From: Streptomyces sp. HB132
Lineage (GTDB): Bacteria > Actinomycetota > Actinomycetes > Streptomycetales > Streptomycetaceae
Direction: 5' to 3'
DNA: 64,000 nt
NCBI RefSeq assembly: GCF_016909575.1
Contig: NZ_JAFBGA010000002.1
Span: 124,001-188,000, forward strand
A program made the translations under genes and the position numbers. Of the stretch, positions 1-8,862 are shown in pieces. Below the pieces are notes generated by a model. The model was not told the DNA's origin, made no database searches, and was given only the letters and a program-made list of their open reading frames with translations. The stretch's first letter is position 1. Each line of letters starts with the position of its first letter.

Positions 1-183
1 TTCCACCTCGTCCACGACGTCCCGCACGTGATCCTGCTGCCCTGCGGGCTCTCCCTGCCGCTCCGCGAGTCCGGACAGTGTCAGCGCGTGTGCGCCGTGC
101 CCGCCCGCCCGAAGCTCCCGGACGACATCGGCCCAGGCCCACGAACCGAGCCAGGCGCCTGCTGTGAGTACGAAGTCGGTCAT
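1..183 (-). CDS. Alpha/beta hydrolase (EstC-like esterase), N-terminal part only
   Basis: The minus strand is open from an ATG at 183 to the window edge and gives about 61 residues. They begin MTDFVLTAGAWLGSWAWADV and continue with a region rich in DVV-REL-AGGH-ALTL, ending in HVRDVVDEVE. This is the usual start of the alpha/beta hydrolases that carry an oxyanion-hole GAW motif followed by the first beta-alpha unit (salicylate esterase/EstC-like). The nucleophile elbow and the catalytic His lie outside the window, so the substrate cannot be judged. The gene is divergent from nhaA. Confidence 0.7.
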   Translation of the reverse strand, partial: MTDFVLTAGAWLGSWAWADVVRELRAGGHGAHALTLSGLAERQGEPAGQQDHVRDVVDEVE

Positions 184-580
184 GTCGCGACCGTAGCGGA
201 GGGGACCGACAACGAGGATGTGCGGACGTCCCCCGCAACGGGCCTCCGGTTGTCTCGGTCACGGCTCGGCCTGCGTCACGTTCGCCATTCCGGCAGCCCG
301 CGGTTCAGCCGGAGCGGCACTCGGCCGCAGGGCGGATACCGACGAATTGCGGCACACACCGCCTGGCGGCGGCCATGGGATCCGGATACGTTCGCGACAG
401 CCCGGGTAGAGTGGTGATCACGTCAGCGGACCGTGTCAGCGCACTCAGGTGCACGCCGGTGCGCCGGCACGAGCACTGAGGACAACTACACAGATATCTC
501 CACAGGGGCGCCGGGAAGTCTGGTCGGCATGCGTGTCCGCCATGCCACCACTGCCGTAAACCGACCCGAAGGTCTCCCCC
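184..580. other. Divergent intergenic region between esterase and nhaA
   Basis: About 400 bases without a convincing gene. Short open frames here have poor codon usage. The region should hold the promoters of the leftward esterase and of nhaA. A purine-rich stretch GAAGG lies about 9 bases before the nhaA GTG. No operator or RNA structure was recognised. Confidence 0.5.
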
Positions 581-1981
581 GTGACCCCGCCGTTCCCCCC
601 TTCCGGCCGCCGTACCGTGCTAGGCCGCCTCCCCCTCCCCGAGCGCAACTACGTCGCCGAGGCGCTGCGCACCGAGACGGTCGGCGGAGTCCTTCTGCTT
701 GCCGCAGCCGTTGCCGCGCTGATCTGGGCCAATGCCTTCGGCTCGGCCTACGCCTCCGTGAGCGATTTCCACTTCGGCCCCGAAGCTCTGGGACTCCACC
801 TCTCGGTGTCCCATTGGGCTGCGGACGGTCTGCTCGCCGTCTTCTTCTTCGTCGCGGGCGTCGAACTCAAGCGTGAGCTGGTAGCCGGCGAACTCCGTGA
901 CCCCCGGGCCGCGGCTCTGCCCGTCGCCGCCGCGCTCTGCGGCATGGCCGTGCCCGCGCTCGTCTATGCGCTGACCGCCGTGTTCCGTTCAGGGTCCCTC
1001 GCCGGCTGGGCGGTCCCCACCGCCACCGACATCGCGTTCGCGCTCGCAGTCCTCGCGGTCATCGGAACATCGCTCCCGGCAGCTCTTCGGGCCTTCCTGC
1101 TGACGCTCGCGGTCGTCGACGACCTCTTCGCCATCCTCATCATCGCGGTCTTCTTCACCGAGAACATCGACTTCCTGGCACTCGGCGGCGCCTTCGCCGG
1201 CCTGGTCGTCTTCTACGTGCTGCTGCGCACGGGAGTGCGGGGCTGGTACGTCTACCTTCCGCTCGCCCTGGCCATCTGGGGCCTGATGTACAACAGCGGC
1301 GTCCACGCGACGATCGCCGGCGTCGCCATGGGCCTCATGCTGCGCTGCACCCGGCGTGAGGGTGAGGCACGTTCCCCGGGCGAGCACATCGAGCACCTGG
1401 TGCGCCCCCTGTCCGCCGGCATCGCGGTTCCGCTGTTCGCTCTGTTCTCGGCCGGTGTCACTCTCAAGGGCGACGCCCTGGCAGGCGTCTTCACCCGGCC
1501 CGAAACGCTCGGGGTGGTGCTCGGTCTGGTGGTCGGCAAGACCGTCGGCGTCTTCGGCGGCACCTGGCTCGTGGCCCGTTTCACCAAGGCCGAACTGAAC
1601 AAGGACCTGGCCTGGGCCGACGTCTTCGCCGTGGCCACGCTTGCCGGTATCGGCTTCACCGTTTCGCTGCTCATCGGGGAACTCGCCTTCGCCGGCGACG
1701 AGGACATGATCAACGAGGTCAAGGCGGCGGTCCTCGTAGGTTCCCTGATTGCCGCCGTACTCTCCGGTGTACTGCTCAAACTGCGGGTACGCAGATACAG
1801 GACGCTGTACGAGGCCGAGGAACTCGACGCGGACGCATCGGGCATACCCGACGTCTACGAGCAGGACGACCCCGAGTACCACCTGCGTATGGCCGCGATC
1901 TACGAGAGAAGGGCTGCCGAGCACCGCCGCCTTGCCGAACGGGCGGGGGCAGCGAGCAGCAAGCCGGACAGTCCGGCATGA
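581..1981 (+). CDS. nhaA: Na+/H+ antiporter NhaA
   Basis: A 466-residue integral membrane protein of the NhaA family, which exchanges cytoplasmic sodium for external protons and helps with salt and alkaline stress. Many hydrophobic segments run from about residue 30 to 410. The family signature of two adjacent aspartates in a membrane helix is present as LTLAVVDDLFAI (near residue 185), and PTATDIAFALAV precedes it. The start is a GTG with a GAAGG Shine-Dalgarno-like sequence. After the last helix there is a hydrophilic tail of about 60 residues rich in Glu, Arg and Ala, longer than in the E. coli protein, as in other actinomycete NhaA proteins. It is followed 39 bases later by the holin-like gene. 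Confidence 0.93.
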   Translation: MTPPFPPSGRRTVLGRLPLPERNYVAEALRTETVGGVLLLAAAVAALIWANAFGSAYASVSDFHFGPEALGLHLSVSHWAADGLLAVFFFVAGVELKRELVAGELRDPRAAALPVAAALCGMAVPALVYALTAVFRSGSLAGWAVPTATDIAFALAVLAVIGTSLPAALRAFLLTLAVVDDLFAILIIAVFFTENIDFLALGGAFAGLVVFYVLLRTGVRGWYVYLPLALAIWGLMYNSGVHATIAGVAMGLMLRCTRREGEARSPGEHIEHLVRPLSAGIAVPLFALFSAGVTLKGDALAGVFTRPETLGVVLGLVVGKTVGVFGGTWLVARFTKAELNKDLAWADVFAVATLAGIGFTVSLLIGELAFAGDEDMINEVKAAVLVGSLIAAVLSGVLLKLRVRRYRTLYEAEELDADASGIPDVYEQDDPEYHLRMAAIYERRAAEHRRLAERAGAASSKPDSPA

Positions 1982-2020
1982 TCTGACATCGGATGTACGG
2001 AAGAGAAGAGGGAGTCAGGG

Positions 2021-2551
2021 ATGAGCGACCCCGGCAACTATGCGGGCAGCACCGACCGTAGTCTCGGCCAGCTGTTCGCTTCGGCCACAGCCGAGATGTC
2101 CGCGCTGGTGCACGACGAGATCGCCCTGGCCAAGGCCGAGGTGCGTCAGGACGTCAAGCGCGGCGTGATCGGGAGCGTGGCGTTCATCGTCACGGGCGTG
2201 CTGATCCTGTTCGCGATCCCGGTGCTGAGCTTCGCCGCGGCCTACGGGATCCACAATCTCGGGCTCGGTCTCGCCTGGTCGTTCCTGATCGTCGGCGGTG
2301 CGTTCATCCTGCTGGGGATCCTGCTCGCCCTCTTCGGGCTCGCTAAGTTCAAGAAGGTCAAGCCGCCGGAGAAGTCCATCGCTTCGGCCAAGCAGACCGC
2401 GGCGGTCCTGCAGGGCGTCAAGCCGCATCCCCGCCCCGCCACCGGCGCGCGTGCGATCGAACAGGCACAGGGCAGCACGCTCGCGGACACGGCCGTCGAG
2501 AGCCGTCCTGTCCAGGACAAGGCGGTCTCTGTGACACGCTCGTCCACATGA
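2021..2551 (+). CDS. Phage-holin-superfamily/DUF1469-type membrane protein
   Basis: A 176-residue protein with an amphipathic N-terminus (SLGQLFASATAEMSALVHDEIALAKAEV), then two hydrophobic hairpin segments at about residues 45-70 and 80-105. This is the layout of the actinobacterial Holin-X/DUF1469 family, whose role is not established. The C-terminal 60 residues are charged and probably cytoplasmic. A good AGGGAG ribosome-binding site lies upstream. The 3' end overlaps the next gene by four bases (ATGA), so the two are translationally coupled. Confidence 0.8.
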   Translation: MSDPGNYAGSTDRSLGQLFASATAEMSALVHDEIALAKAEVRQDVKRGVIGSVAFIVTGVLILFAIPVLSFAAAYGIHNLGLGLAWSFLIVGGAFILLGILLALFGLAKFKKVKPPEKSIASAKQTAAVLQGVKPHPRPATGARAIEQAQGSTLADTAVESRPVQDKAVSVTRSST

Positions 2552-3525
2552 CCGACCCCGATCTCAGCACATCCGGCCCGATGGGGCCTCTGGGGCCGGC
2601 TGCCGGTTCCGGCGGCCCTGTCCGCCTCGACGGACCGTGGACCCACCGTGACGTGGCGGCCAATGGCGCGCGTTTCCACATCGCCGAGCTCGGCGACGGG
2701 CCGCTGGTGCTGCTGCTGCACGGTTTCCCGCAGTTCTGGTGGACCTGGCGCCATCAGCTGACCGCCTTGGCCGACGCCGGGTACCGGGCGGTCGCGATGG
2801 ACCTCCGCGGGGTCGGCGGAAGCGACCGTACGCCGCGGGGCTACGACCCCGCGAACCTGGCGCTCGACGTCACCGGGGTCATCCGCTCGCTCGGCGAGCC
2901 TGACGCGGCTCTCGTGGGGCATGACATGGGGGGCTATCTCGCCTGGACCGCCGCGGTGATGCGGCCCAAGCTGGTCCGGCGGCTCGTGGTGTCGTCCATG
3001 CCGCATCCGCGTCGCTGGCGCTCCTCGATGCTCTCGGACCTCGCGCAGTCCCGGGCCGGCTCGCACATCTGGGGCTTCCAGCGGCCGTGGGTTCCCGAGC
3101 GTCAGCTCGTGGCGGACGAAGCGGCCCTGGTGGGCCGTCTGATCCGCGACTGGTCGGGCCCGCGCACCTCTGACTTCCCCGATGACCGGACCATGGACGT
3201 CTACCGGCGCGCGATGTGCATCCCGTCGACGGCGCACTGCTCGATCGAACCGTACCGCTGGATGGTGCGTTCCCTGGCTCGTCCGGACGGCGTCCAGTTC
3301 AACCGGCGGATGAAGCGCCCGGTACGCGTGCCGACGCTGCACCTTCACGGCTCACTCGACCCGGCGATCCGCACCCGTAGTTCCGCAGGGTCCGGTGAGT
3401 ACGTCGAGGCGCCTTACAGGTGGCGACTTTTCGACGGTCTGGGGCACTTCCCCCACGAGGAGGATCCGGTCGGCTTCTCGGCCGAACTCATCAACTGGCT
3501 CAAGGACCCCGAGCCCGATCGGTAG
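2548..3525 (+). CDS. Alpha/beta hydrolase, epoxide-hydrolase-like
   Basis: A 325-residue hydrolase. HGFPQFWWTWRHQL near residue 60 provides the HGxP oxyanion motif. The nucleophile elbow is GHDMGG (near residue 128), with Asp in place of the usual Ser as in soluble epoxide hydrolases and haloalkane dehalogenases. HGSLDPAI supplies the later acidic residue and GLGHFPHEE the catalytic His. The family opens epoxides through an alkyl-enzyme ester; the natural substrate here is unknown. The ATG overlaps the stop of the holin-like gene, so it is probably the second gene of a two-gene operon. Confidence 0.85.
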   Translation: MTDPDLSTSGPMGPLGPAAGSGGPVRLDGPWTHRDVAANGARFHIAELGDGPLVLLLHGFPQFWWTWRHQLTALADAGYRAVAMDLRGVGGSDRTPRGYDPANLALDVTGVIRSLGEPDAALVGHDMGGYLAWTAAVMRPKLVRRLVVSSMPHPRRWRSSMLSDLAQSRAGSHIWGFQRPWVPERQLVADEAALVGRLIRDWSGPRTSDFPDDRTMDVYRRAMCIPSTAHCSIEPYRWMVRSLARPDGVQFNRRMKRPVRVPTLHLHGSLDPAIRTRSSAGSGEYVEAPYRWRLFDGLGHFPHEEDPVGFSAELINWLKDPEPDR

Positions 3526-3988
3526 GCGGCGGGCACAGGTGTCCGACGAACAGCCAATTGCCTTCCGCATAAGCCAATTGGCTGACTCGCGCACGATTAC
3601 GGACCTTGGGTCAGGGGCAGACGTCGGGGTATGGGCTGGACGCGCGACTTCAATGACGCAGCACGCAATGACACAGCACGCAATCGCCGCTCGACCGCTC
3701 CCGCCGGTCAGGGCAGTCACGAGGGGGACGGCTCACGGAGCCGGGTGCGCGAGGTGAGCGATTTCCATGATCTTCGACTGGGCATTCCGCGCATCCTCCA
3801 CCGCCGGGCCCGCTGGGTCTCGGCGCGGCTGCGCCATCCCCGTGGATGACCCGGAGATCGCCGGAGAACACGCCACGCGCCGGGTTTCCGGGGGCCGTTG
3901 AGCCACAGGGCCCGCACGTGGCCCCGTAGGGCGGCAACCTGTACTCACGGCCTGCGCCGCGCCCGGCCGCCGAGCCGGGCGCAGGATC
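3526..3988. other. Intergenic region with a short tandem repeat
   Basis: About 460 bases between two convergently oriented genes with no credible coding sequence. Two 15-base units that differ at one base (GACGCAGCACGCAAT and GACACAGCACGCAAT) lie head to tail at 3655-3684. The word GCCAATTG occurs twice near 3550-3580, the second copy inside AGCCAATTGGCT. No promoter or RNA is recognised. Confidence 0.45.
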
Positions 3989-5194
3989 TCAGAGCGCGCA
4001 GCCCTCGCTGTCGACCTCCTGGGCCGTGGACTTGCCGAGCTCGATGTCCTCGCGGATCTCGTCGGCCGTCAGCGCGTAACCCGTGTCCGGGTCGTCGAGC
4101 GACTTGGCGAACACCACTCCGTACACCTTGCCGTCCGGAGTGAGCAGCGGACCACCGGAGTTGCCCTGGCGGACGGTCGCGAACAGCGAGTACACGTCGC
4201 GGCGCACGGTGCCCCGGTGGTAGATGTCCGGGCCGTTGGCGTCGATACGGCCCCGGATGCGGGCGGGGCGTACGTCGTAGGCGCCGTTCTCCGGGAAGCC
4301 CGCGACGATGGCACCGTCACCGGTCCCCGCGTCCTGGTCGGCGTCCATGAAGCGCAGCGGCCGGGCGTCCAGGTCCGGGACGTCCAGTACCGCGATGTCG
4401 CGCTGCCAGTCGTAGAGGACCACCTTGGCGTCGTAGAGCCGCCCCTCGCCCCCGATCTGGACCGTCGGTTCGTCGACGCCGCCGACCACATGGGCGTTGG
4501 TCATCACGCGACGGTCGGAGAAGACGAATCCCGTGCCTTCGAGGACCTTGCCGCAACCGGGCGCCATGCCGACGACCTTGACGATGGACTTCTTGGCACG
4601 GGTGGCGACGGGGCTTCCGGCCAGCGCGGGGTCCGGAGGTTCGACCTCGGTGATGGGCTCGTTGGCGAAGGGGCTGAAGACCTGCGGGAAGCCGTTCTGC
4701 GCGAGGACAGAGGAGAAGTCCGTGAACCAGTTGGAGGCCTGATCGGGCATCACCCGGGAGACCCCGAGCAGGACCGAGGAGCTACGGACCTCCTTGCCTA
4801 GCGTCGGCAGTGACGTGCCGGCCAGCGCGGACCCGATCAGCCAGGCGACCAGGAGCATGGCCACCACGTTGACCAGCGAGCCGCCGGTGGCGTCCAGAGC
4901 ACGTGCGGGTGACCACGTGATGTACCGGCGCAGTCTGTTGCCGAGGTGGGTGGTGAACGCCTGCCCCACGGAGGCGCACACGATCACGATCACGACCGCG
5001 ACGATGGCGGCGGTCGAGGAGACTTCCGATCCGTCGGTCGCCCGGTCCCAGATGGTCGGCAGCAGGTAGACGGCCACGAGGCCGCCGCCCAGGAAGCCGA
5101 TCACGGACAGGATGCCGACGACGAAACCCTGGCGGTAACCGATCACCGCGAACCACACGGCGCCCACGAGCAGCAGGATGTCCAGCACGTTCAC
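3989..5194 (-). CDS. MarP-like membrane serine protease with CvpA domain
   Basis: A 401-residue protein. The N-terminal ~150 residues form a CvpA/colicin-V-production membrane domain (MNVLDILLLVGAVWFAVIGY onward, four hydrophobic segments). The rest is a periplasmic trypsin-like protease. The catalytic triad is visible as H235 (TNAHVVGG), D266 (QRDIAVLD) and S346 (GNSGGPLL). The architecture is that of Mycobacterium tuberculosis MarP (Rv3671c), which cleaves a peptidoglycan hydrolase under acid or oxidative stress. It is the last gene of the nth-NUDIX-marP operon, an order shared with other actinobacteria. Confidence 0.92.
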   Translation of the reverse strand: MNVLDILLLVGAVWFAVIGYRQGFVVGILSVIGFLGGGLVAVYLLPTIWDRATDGSEVSSTAAIVAVVIVIVCASVGQAFTTHLGNRLRRYITWSPARALDATGGSLVNVVAMLLVAWLIGSALAGTSLPTLGKEVRSSSVLLGVSRVMPDQASNWFTDFSSVLAQNGFPQVFSPFANEPITEVEPPDPALAGSPVATRAKKSIVKVVGMAPGCGKVLEGTGFVFSDRRVMTNAHVVGGVDEPTVQIGGEGRLYDAKVVLYDWQRDIAVLDVPDLDARPLRFMDADQDAGTGDGAIVAGFPENGAYDVRPARIRGRIDANGPDIYHRGTVRRDVYSLFATVRQGNSGGPLLTPDGKVYGVVFAKSLDDPDTGYALTADEIREDIELGKSTAQEVDSEGCAL

Positions 5195-5285
5195 CGTCTA
5201 TAGCCTCGCAGATTCGTCACCTGGCCCGTCCGGTTCGACGGGGTCCGGGCGAGGCCCGGAACAGCGCAGCACGGGAGTCAGCCTG

Positions 5286-6029
5286 TCATGCGCGCCAGTC
5301 GAGCGGCACCTGTCTGGCCCTGTCCCAGGGGCGTTCCCACCCCGCGTAGTGCAAAATCCTGTCGATCACACCGGCGGTGAATCCCCACACCAGTGCGGAT
5401 TCGACCAGAAATGCGGGCCCTTGGTGGCCGCTCGGGTGGACGGCTGTAGCGCGGTTGGCGGGATCCGTGAGATCCGCCACGGGGGCGGTGAAGACTCTGG
5501 CGGTCTCGGCCGGATCGACGACACCCACCGGACTCGGCGTCCTCCACCAGCCCAGCACGGGCGTGACGACGAAACCGCTCACCGGGATGTAGAGCCGGGG
5601 CAGCACCCCGAAGAGCTGGACACCGGCCGGATCGAGACCGGTTTCCTCCTCGGCCTCCCGCAACGCGGCCCTGAGCGGCCCGGTGGTCGTGTGGTCGCCG
5701 TCCTCGGGATCGAGGGAGCCCCCGGGGAACGACGGCTGCCCCGGGTGGGAACGCAGGGAGCCGGACCGCTCCATCAGGAGCAGCTCGGGGCCGCGCTCGC
5801 CCTCCCCGAAGAGCACCAGGACGGCGGACTGTCGCCCCGCACCGTTCTCCGGCGGCAGGAAGCGGCTGAGCTGCCGTGCCTGAACGGTCCGCGCCGCTCG
5901 GTCCACGGGCTCCAGCCAGGCGGGCAGGCCGTCGGCGGAGACGGTGAGCGCGCTGTCGTGGGTTGCGCCCGTCCCGGTGTCGGCCGCGTCGGCCGCGGCC
6001 CGTGTGCTCTGTGCGTGCGTCATGGGCAC
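5286..6029 (-). CDS. NUDIX hydrolase, CoA pyrophosphatase (NudL-like)
   Basis: A 247-residue NUDIX protein. The upstream CoA-pyrophosphatase motif is visible as LLMERSGSLRSHPGQPSFPG and runs directly into the NUDIX box GGSLDPED...LREAEEETGL, which supplies the metal-binding glutamates. The family cleaves CoA or acyl-CoA diphosphate bonds to 4'-phosphopantetheine and 3',5'-ADP. An internal ATG at 6023 (GGGGGTG just upstream) is as good a start as the GTG at 6029. It lies between nth and the MarP-like gene in the same direction. Confidence 0.88.
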   Translation of the reverse strand: MPMTHAQSTRAAADAADTGTGATHDSALTVSADGLPAWLEPVDRAARTVQARQLSRFLPPENGAGRQSAVLVLFGEGERGPELLLMERSGSLRSHPGQPSFPGGSLDPEDGDHTTTGPLRAALREAEEETGLDPAGVQLFGVLPRLYIPVSGFVVTPVLGWWRTPSPVGVVDPAETARVFTAPVADLTDPANRATAVHPSGHQGPAFLVESALVWGFTAGVIDRILHYAGWERPWDRARQVPLDWRA

Positions 6030-6177
6030 CCCCGTCGTTCCAACGCCTGTCGTCGGCCATTTCGTTCCGCCCGGCCCCGGGCCGCGAGCAGGGGCGGTAC
6101 CGCTCGCCCCCCGGCCGCGCCGGACACCGGCGACGTCACGGCCCCCGACGCGGTGAACGACGCCGTACGACGGCCAC

Positions 6178-7089
6178 TCACCCGGCTCCGAGCGGCGGGG
6201 CGGGGCTGCCCGGGTAGTCCGGGGGTGGGCTCAGGCGCTGGCCGGGGTGGCCGCCCATCTCGTACTTCAGGAGCTTCTTCGCCTTCTCGGGATCCGTCTC
6301 GCCCTCCCCGTAGGAGGGACAGAGGGCGGCGATCGGGCAGGCGCCGCAGGCGGGCTTGCGGGAATGGCAGATGCGGCGGCCGTGGAAGACCACGCGGTGC
6401 GAGAGCATCGTCCACTCGCTCTTCGGGAAGATCGCGGCGATCTCCGCCTCGACCTTCTCCGGATCCTCCTGCTCGGTCCACTTCCAGCGGCGGACCAGCC
6501 GCCCGAAGTGGGTGTCCACCGTGATGCCGGGCACCCCGAACGCGTTGCCGAGGACGACGTTGGCCGTCTTGCGTCCGACGCCGGGCAGTTTCACGAGATC
6601 CGCGAGCCGACCGGGGACCTCACCGCCGAAGTCGTCCCTCAGGGCGGCGGACAGCCCCATCAGGGACCGCGCCTTGGCCCGGAAGAAGCCGGTCGGCCGG
6701 ATGATCTCCTCCAGCCTCTCGGGTACGGCGGCGGCCATGTCCTCCGGCGTCGGGTAGGCGGCGAACAGCGCCGGAGTGGTCTGGTTGACCCTCAGGTCGG
6801 TGGTCTGGGCCGAGAGGACCGTGGCCACCAGAAGCTCGAAGGGATTACGGAAATCCAGCTCGGGGTGGGCATACGGATAGACCTCGGCGAGCTCGCGGTT
6901 TATCCGGCGGGCCCGGCGGACCATGGCGAGATGCGATTCCGGCTTCGCGGGCTTGACCGACACTGCTCCCGTCGGACGATTGGCGGCTTTTTTCTTACTT
7001 CGTGCGACCTGTTCGCCCACAGCGGAATTCCTGTCTCCCGACACCCCATCAGCCCCCTCGGCCTGCGCTCTCACCGGCGTTCCGGACAC
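6178..7089 (-). CDS. nth: Endonuclease III (DNA glycosylase/AP lyase)
   Basis: Base-excision repair enzyme that removes oxidised pyrimidines and cuts the abasic site. The helix-hairpin-helix is [14 protein letters not shown], which contains the catalytic Lys; the catalytic Asp is in ITVDTHFGR. The [4Fe-4S] ligands have spacing CX6CX2CX5C in [17 protein letters not shown]. The full frame is 303 residues. The first ~30 are low-complexity, and a GTG at about residue 28 ([12 protein letters not shown]) is a plausible shorter start. The gene is divergent from crp and heads the nth-NUDIX-marP operon. Confidence 0.94.
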   Translation of the reverse strand: MSGTPVRAQAEGADGVSGDRNSAVGEQVARSKKKAANRPTGAVSVKPAKPESHLAMVRRARRINRELAEVYPYAHPELDFRNPFELLVATVLSAQTTDLRVNQTTPALFAAYPTPEDMAAAVPERLEEIIRPTGFFRAKARSLMGLSAALRDDFGGEVPGRLADLVKLPGVGRKTANVVLGNAFGVPGITVDTHFGRLVRRWKWTEQEDPEKVEAEIAAIFPKSEWTMLSHRVVFHGRRICHSRKPACGACPIAALCPSYGEGETDPEKAKKLLKYEMGGHPGQRLSPPPDYPGSPAPPLGAG

Positions 7090-7196
7090 TCGCCCAGCCT
7101 AGAGCCATGGACTGACATCCGCCCCGGTCACCGCGCATCCACGCCCGATCGGCCCCCTGCCGTAGGGTCCGGCACGCCCGTGCGTCAAACTGGTTT

Positions 7197-7210
7197 GTGA
7201 TCGATCGCAC
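7197..7210. promoter_or_regulatory. Candidate Crp-binding site upstream of crp
   Basis: GTGATCGATCGCAC is a palindromic GTG-N8-CAC sequence, the spacing of Crp/CAP sites, about 64 bases before the crp start codon and inside the nth/crp divergent region. Crp proteins commonly autoregulate. The inner bases do not fully match the published Streptomyces consensus, so this is a candidate only. Confidence 0.45.
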
Positions 7211-7273
7211 GGTTTTACCGTCCGGCATCATGGAAACCACGCTTCCCTGAACAGGCCGACAAGGAGAGAACTC

Positions 7274-7948
7274 GTGGACGACGTTCTGCGGCGCGCCCCG
7301 CTTTTCGCGGCGCTCGATGACGAGCAGGCCGCGGAGCTCCGCGCCTCGATGAGTGAGGTGACCCTCGCGCGCGGCGACGCGCTGTTCCACGAGGGCGACC
7401 CGGGCGACCGCCTGTACGTGGTCACCGAGGGCAAGGTGAAGCTCCACCGCACCTCGCCCGACGGGCGGGAGAACATGCTGGCCGTCCTCGGCCCCGGCGA
7501 GCTGATCGGGGAACTGTCGCTCTTCGACCCGGGACCGCGCACCGCGACCGCGAGCGCGCTCACCGAGGTCAAGCTCCTCGGTCTCGGGCACGGAGACCTG
7601 CAGCCCTGGCTGAACGCGCGCCCCGAGGTGGCCACCGCGCTGCTGCGCGCCGTCGCCCGCCGCCTGCGCAAGACCAACGACCAGATGTCCGACCTGGTCT
7701 TCTCCGATGTGCCGGGCCGTGTCGCCCGGGCGCTCCTCGACCTGTCGCGCCGCTTCGGTGTGCAGTCGGAGGAGGGCATCCACGTGGTGCACGACCTGAC
7801 CCAGGAAGAGCTGGCCCAGCTTGTCGGTGCTTCCCGCGAAACGGTCAACAAGGCACTCGCGGACTTCGCGGGCCGCGGCTGGCTGCGCCTCGAGGCGCGC
7901 GCCGTGATCCTGCTGGACGTGGAGCGGCTGGCCAAGCGGTCCCGCTGA
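7274..7948 (+). CDS. crp: Crp/Fnr-family transcriptional regulator Crp
   Basis: A 224-residue Crp. Residues ~10-125 are a cyclic-nucleotide-binding beta-barrel (GELIGELSLFDPGPRTATA is the phosphate-binding cassette). Residues ~165-215 are the winged helix (DLTQEELAQLVGASRETVNK, the classical Crp HTH). In Streptomyces this protein controls spore germination, growth and antibiotic gene expression. The GTG start follows an AAGGAGAG ribosome-binding site. The gene is monocistronic, with a hairpin terminator after it and a candidate self-site upstream. Confidence 0.95.
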   Translation: MDDVLRRAPLFAALDDEQAAELRASMSEVTLARGDALFHEGDPGDRLYVVTEGKVKLHRTSPDGRENMLAVLGPGELIGELSLFDPGPRTATASALTEVKLLGLGHGDLQPWLNARPEVATALLRAVARRLRKTNDQMSDLVFSDVPGRVARALLDLSRRFGVQSEEGIHVVHDLTQEELAQLVGASRETVNKALADFAGRGWLRLEARAVILLDVERLAKRSR

Positions 7949-7972
7949 CGCCCCGGCCACGTACGCGGCAGC

Positions 7973-8006
7973 GGAGAAGGCTTCACCTTCCGGTGGGGCC
8001 TTCTCC
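7973..8006. terminator. Bidirectional hairpin terminator crp / MBL hydrolase
   Basis: GGAGAAGGC (7973-7981) and GCCTTCTCC (7998-8006) form a 9-bp stem with a 16-base loop between two convergent genes. No strong T run follows, as is usual for Streptomyces terminators. Confidence 0.7.
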
Positions 8007-8031
8007 GTACCCGCAGCAGGAGCGGCCCAGG

Positions 8032-8862
8032 TCAGATAAGGCCGTGTTCGGTCAGGTACTCCAGCTGGGCCCGCACCGACAGCTCCGCGGCCGGCCACAG
8101 GGAGCGGTCCACGTCCGCGTACACCGCCGCCACCACACCGGCGGGCGTCCGGTGTCCCGTCTCCACCGCCGTCTCGACCTGGGCCAGACGGTGGGCGCGA
8201 TGGGCCAGGTAGAACTCGACGGCGCCCTGTGCGTCCTCCAGCACCGGCCCGTGCCCGGGGAGCACCGTGTGCACCCCGTCGTCGACCGTCAGCGAGCGCA
8301 GCCGCCGCAGGGTGTCGAGGTAGTCGCCGAGCCTGCCGTCCGGGTGGGCGACGAGGGTGGTGCCACGCCCGAGGATCGTGTCGCCCGTCAGTACGGCCCG
8401 GTCTGCGGGCAGATGGAAGGACAGCGAGTCCGCCGTGTGCCCCGGGGTGGGGACGACACGGAGCTCGAGCCCTCCTGTGGTGATCACGTCGCCCGCCGTG
8501 AGCCCCTCGTCGCCCAGGCACAGCGCCATGTCCAGGGCGAGCACCTTCGTCCGCGTGAGCTCCGCGAACCGGGCGGCGCCCTCCGCGTGGTCCGGGTGTC
8601 CGTGTGTGAGGAGGGTGAGGCCGACGCGCCTGCCCGTCCTCTCCACCGTGTCGACGACGGCCCGCAGATGTACGTCGTCGAGCGGCCCCGGATCGATCAC
8701 GACCGCGAGGTCGGAGTCCGGTTCCGCCACGATCCAGGTGTTCGTGCCGTCCAGGGTCATCGCCGAGGCGTTGGGCGCCAGCACGTTGAACGTGCGGGTG
8801 GTGGCGGGCCCGGAGAGCACACCGCCGCGGGGCTGTCCGGGCAGTGCGGCCGCGTCGCTCAC
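8032..8862 (-). CDS. MBL-fold metallo-hydrolase (LACTB2-like)
   Basis: A 276-residue metallo-beta-lactamase-fold hydrolase. The metal motif HxHxDH is THGHPDHAEG (near residue 85), followed by PGHTADS and LPGHGPV with the later His ligands. The C-terminal ~70 residues are helical, as in the LACTB2-like subgroup, which includes endoribonucleases and thioester hydrolases. The substrate cannot be assigned. Its start overlaps the upstream NUDIX gene by four bases, so the two are cotranscribed. Confidence 0.85.
   Translation of the reverse strand: MSDAAALPGQPRGGVLSGPATTRTFNVLAPNASAMTLDGTNTWIVAEPDSDLAVVIDPGPLDDVHLRAVVDTVERTGRRVGLTLLTHGHPDHAEGAARFAELTRTKVLALDMALCLGDEGLTAGDVITTGGLELRVVPTPGHTADSLSFHLPADRAVLTGDTILGRGTTLVAHPDGRLGDYLDTLRRLRSLTVDDGVHTVLPGHGPVLEDAQGAVEFYLAHRAHRLAQVETAVETGHRTPAGVVAAVYADVDRSLWPAAELSVRAQLEYLTEHGLI

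Noticed and set aside
989-1924. A 311-codon minus-strand frame inside nhaA
   Set aside because: It is antisense to a convincing membrane antiporter and has a composition typical of complementary-strand shadows (rich in Asp, Glu, Gly and Arg without motifs).
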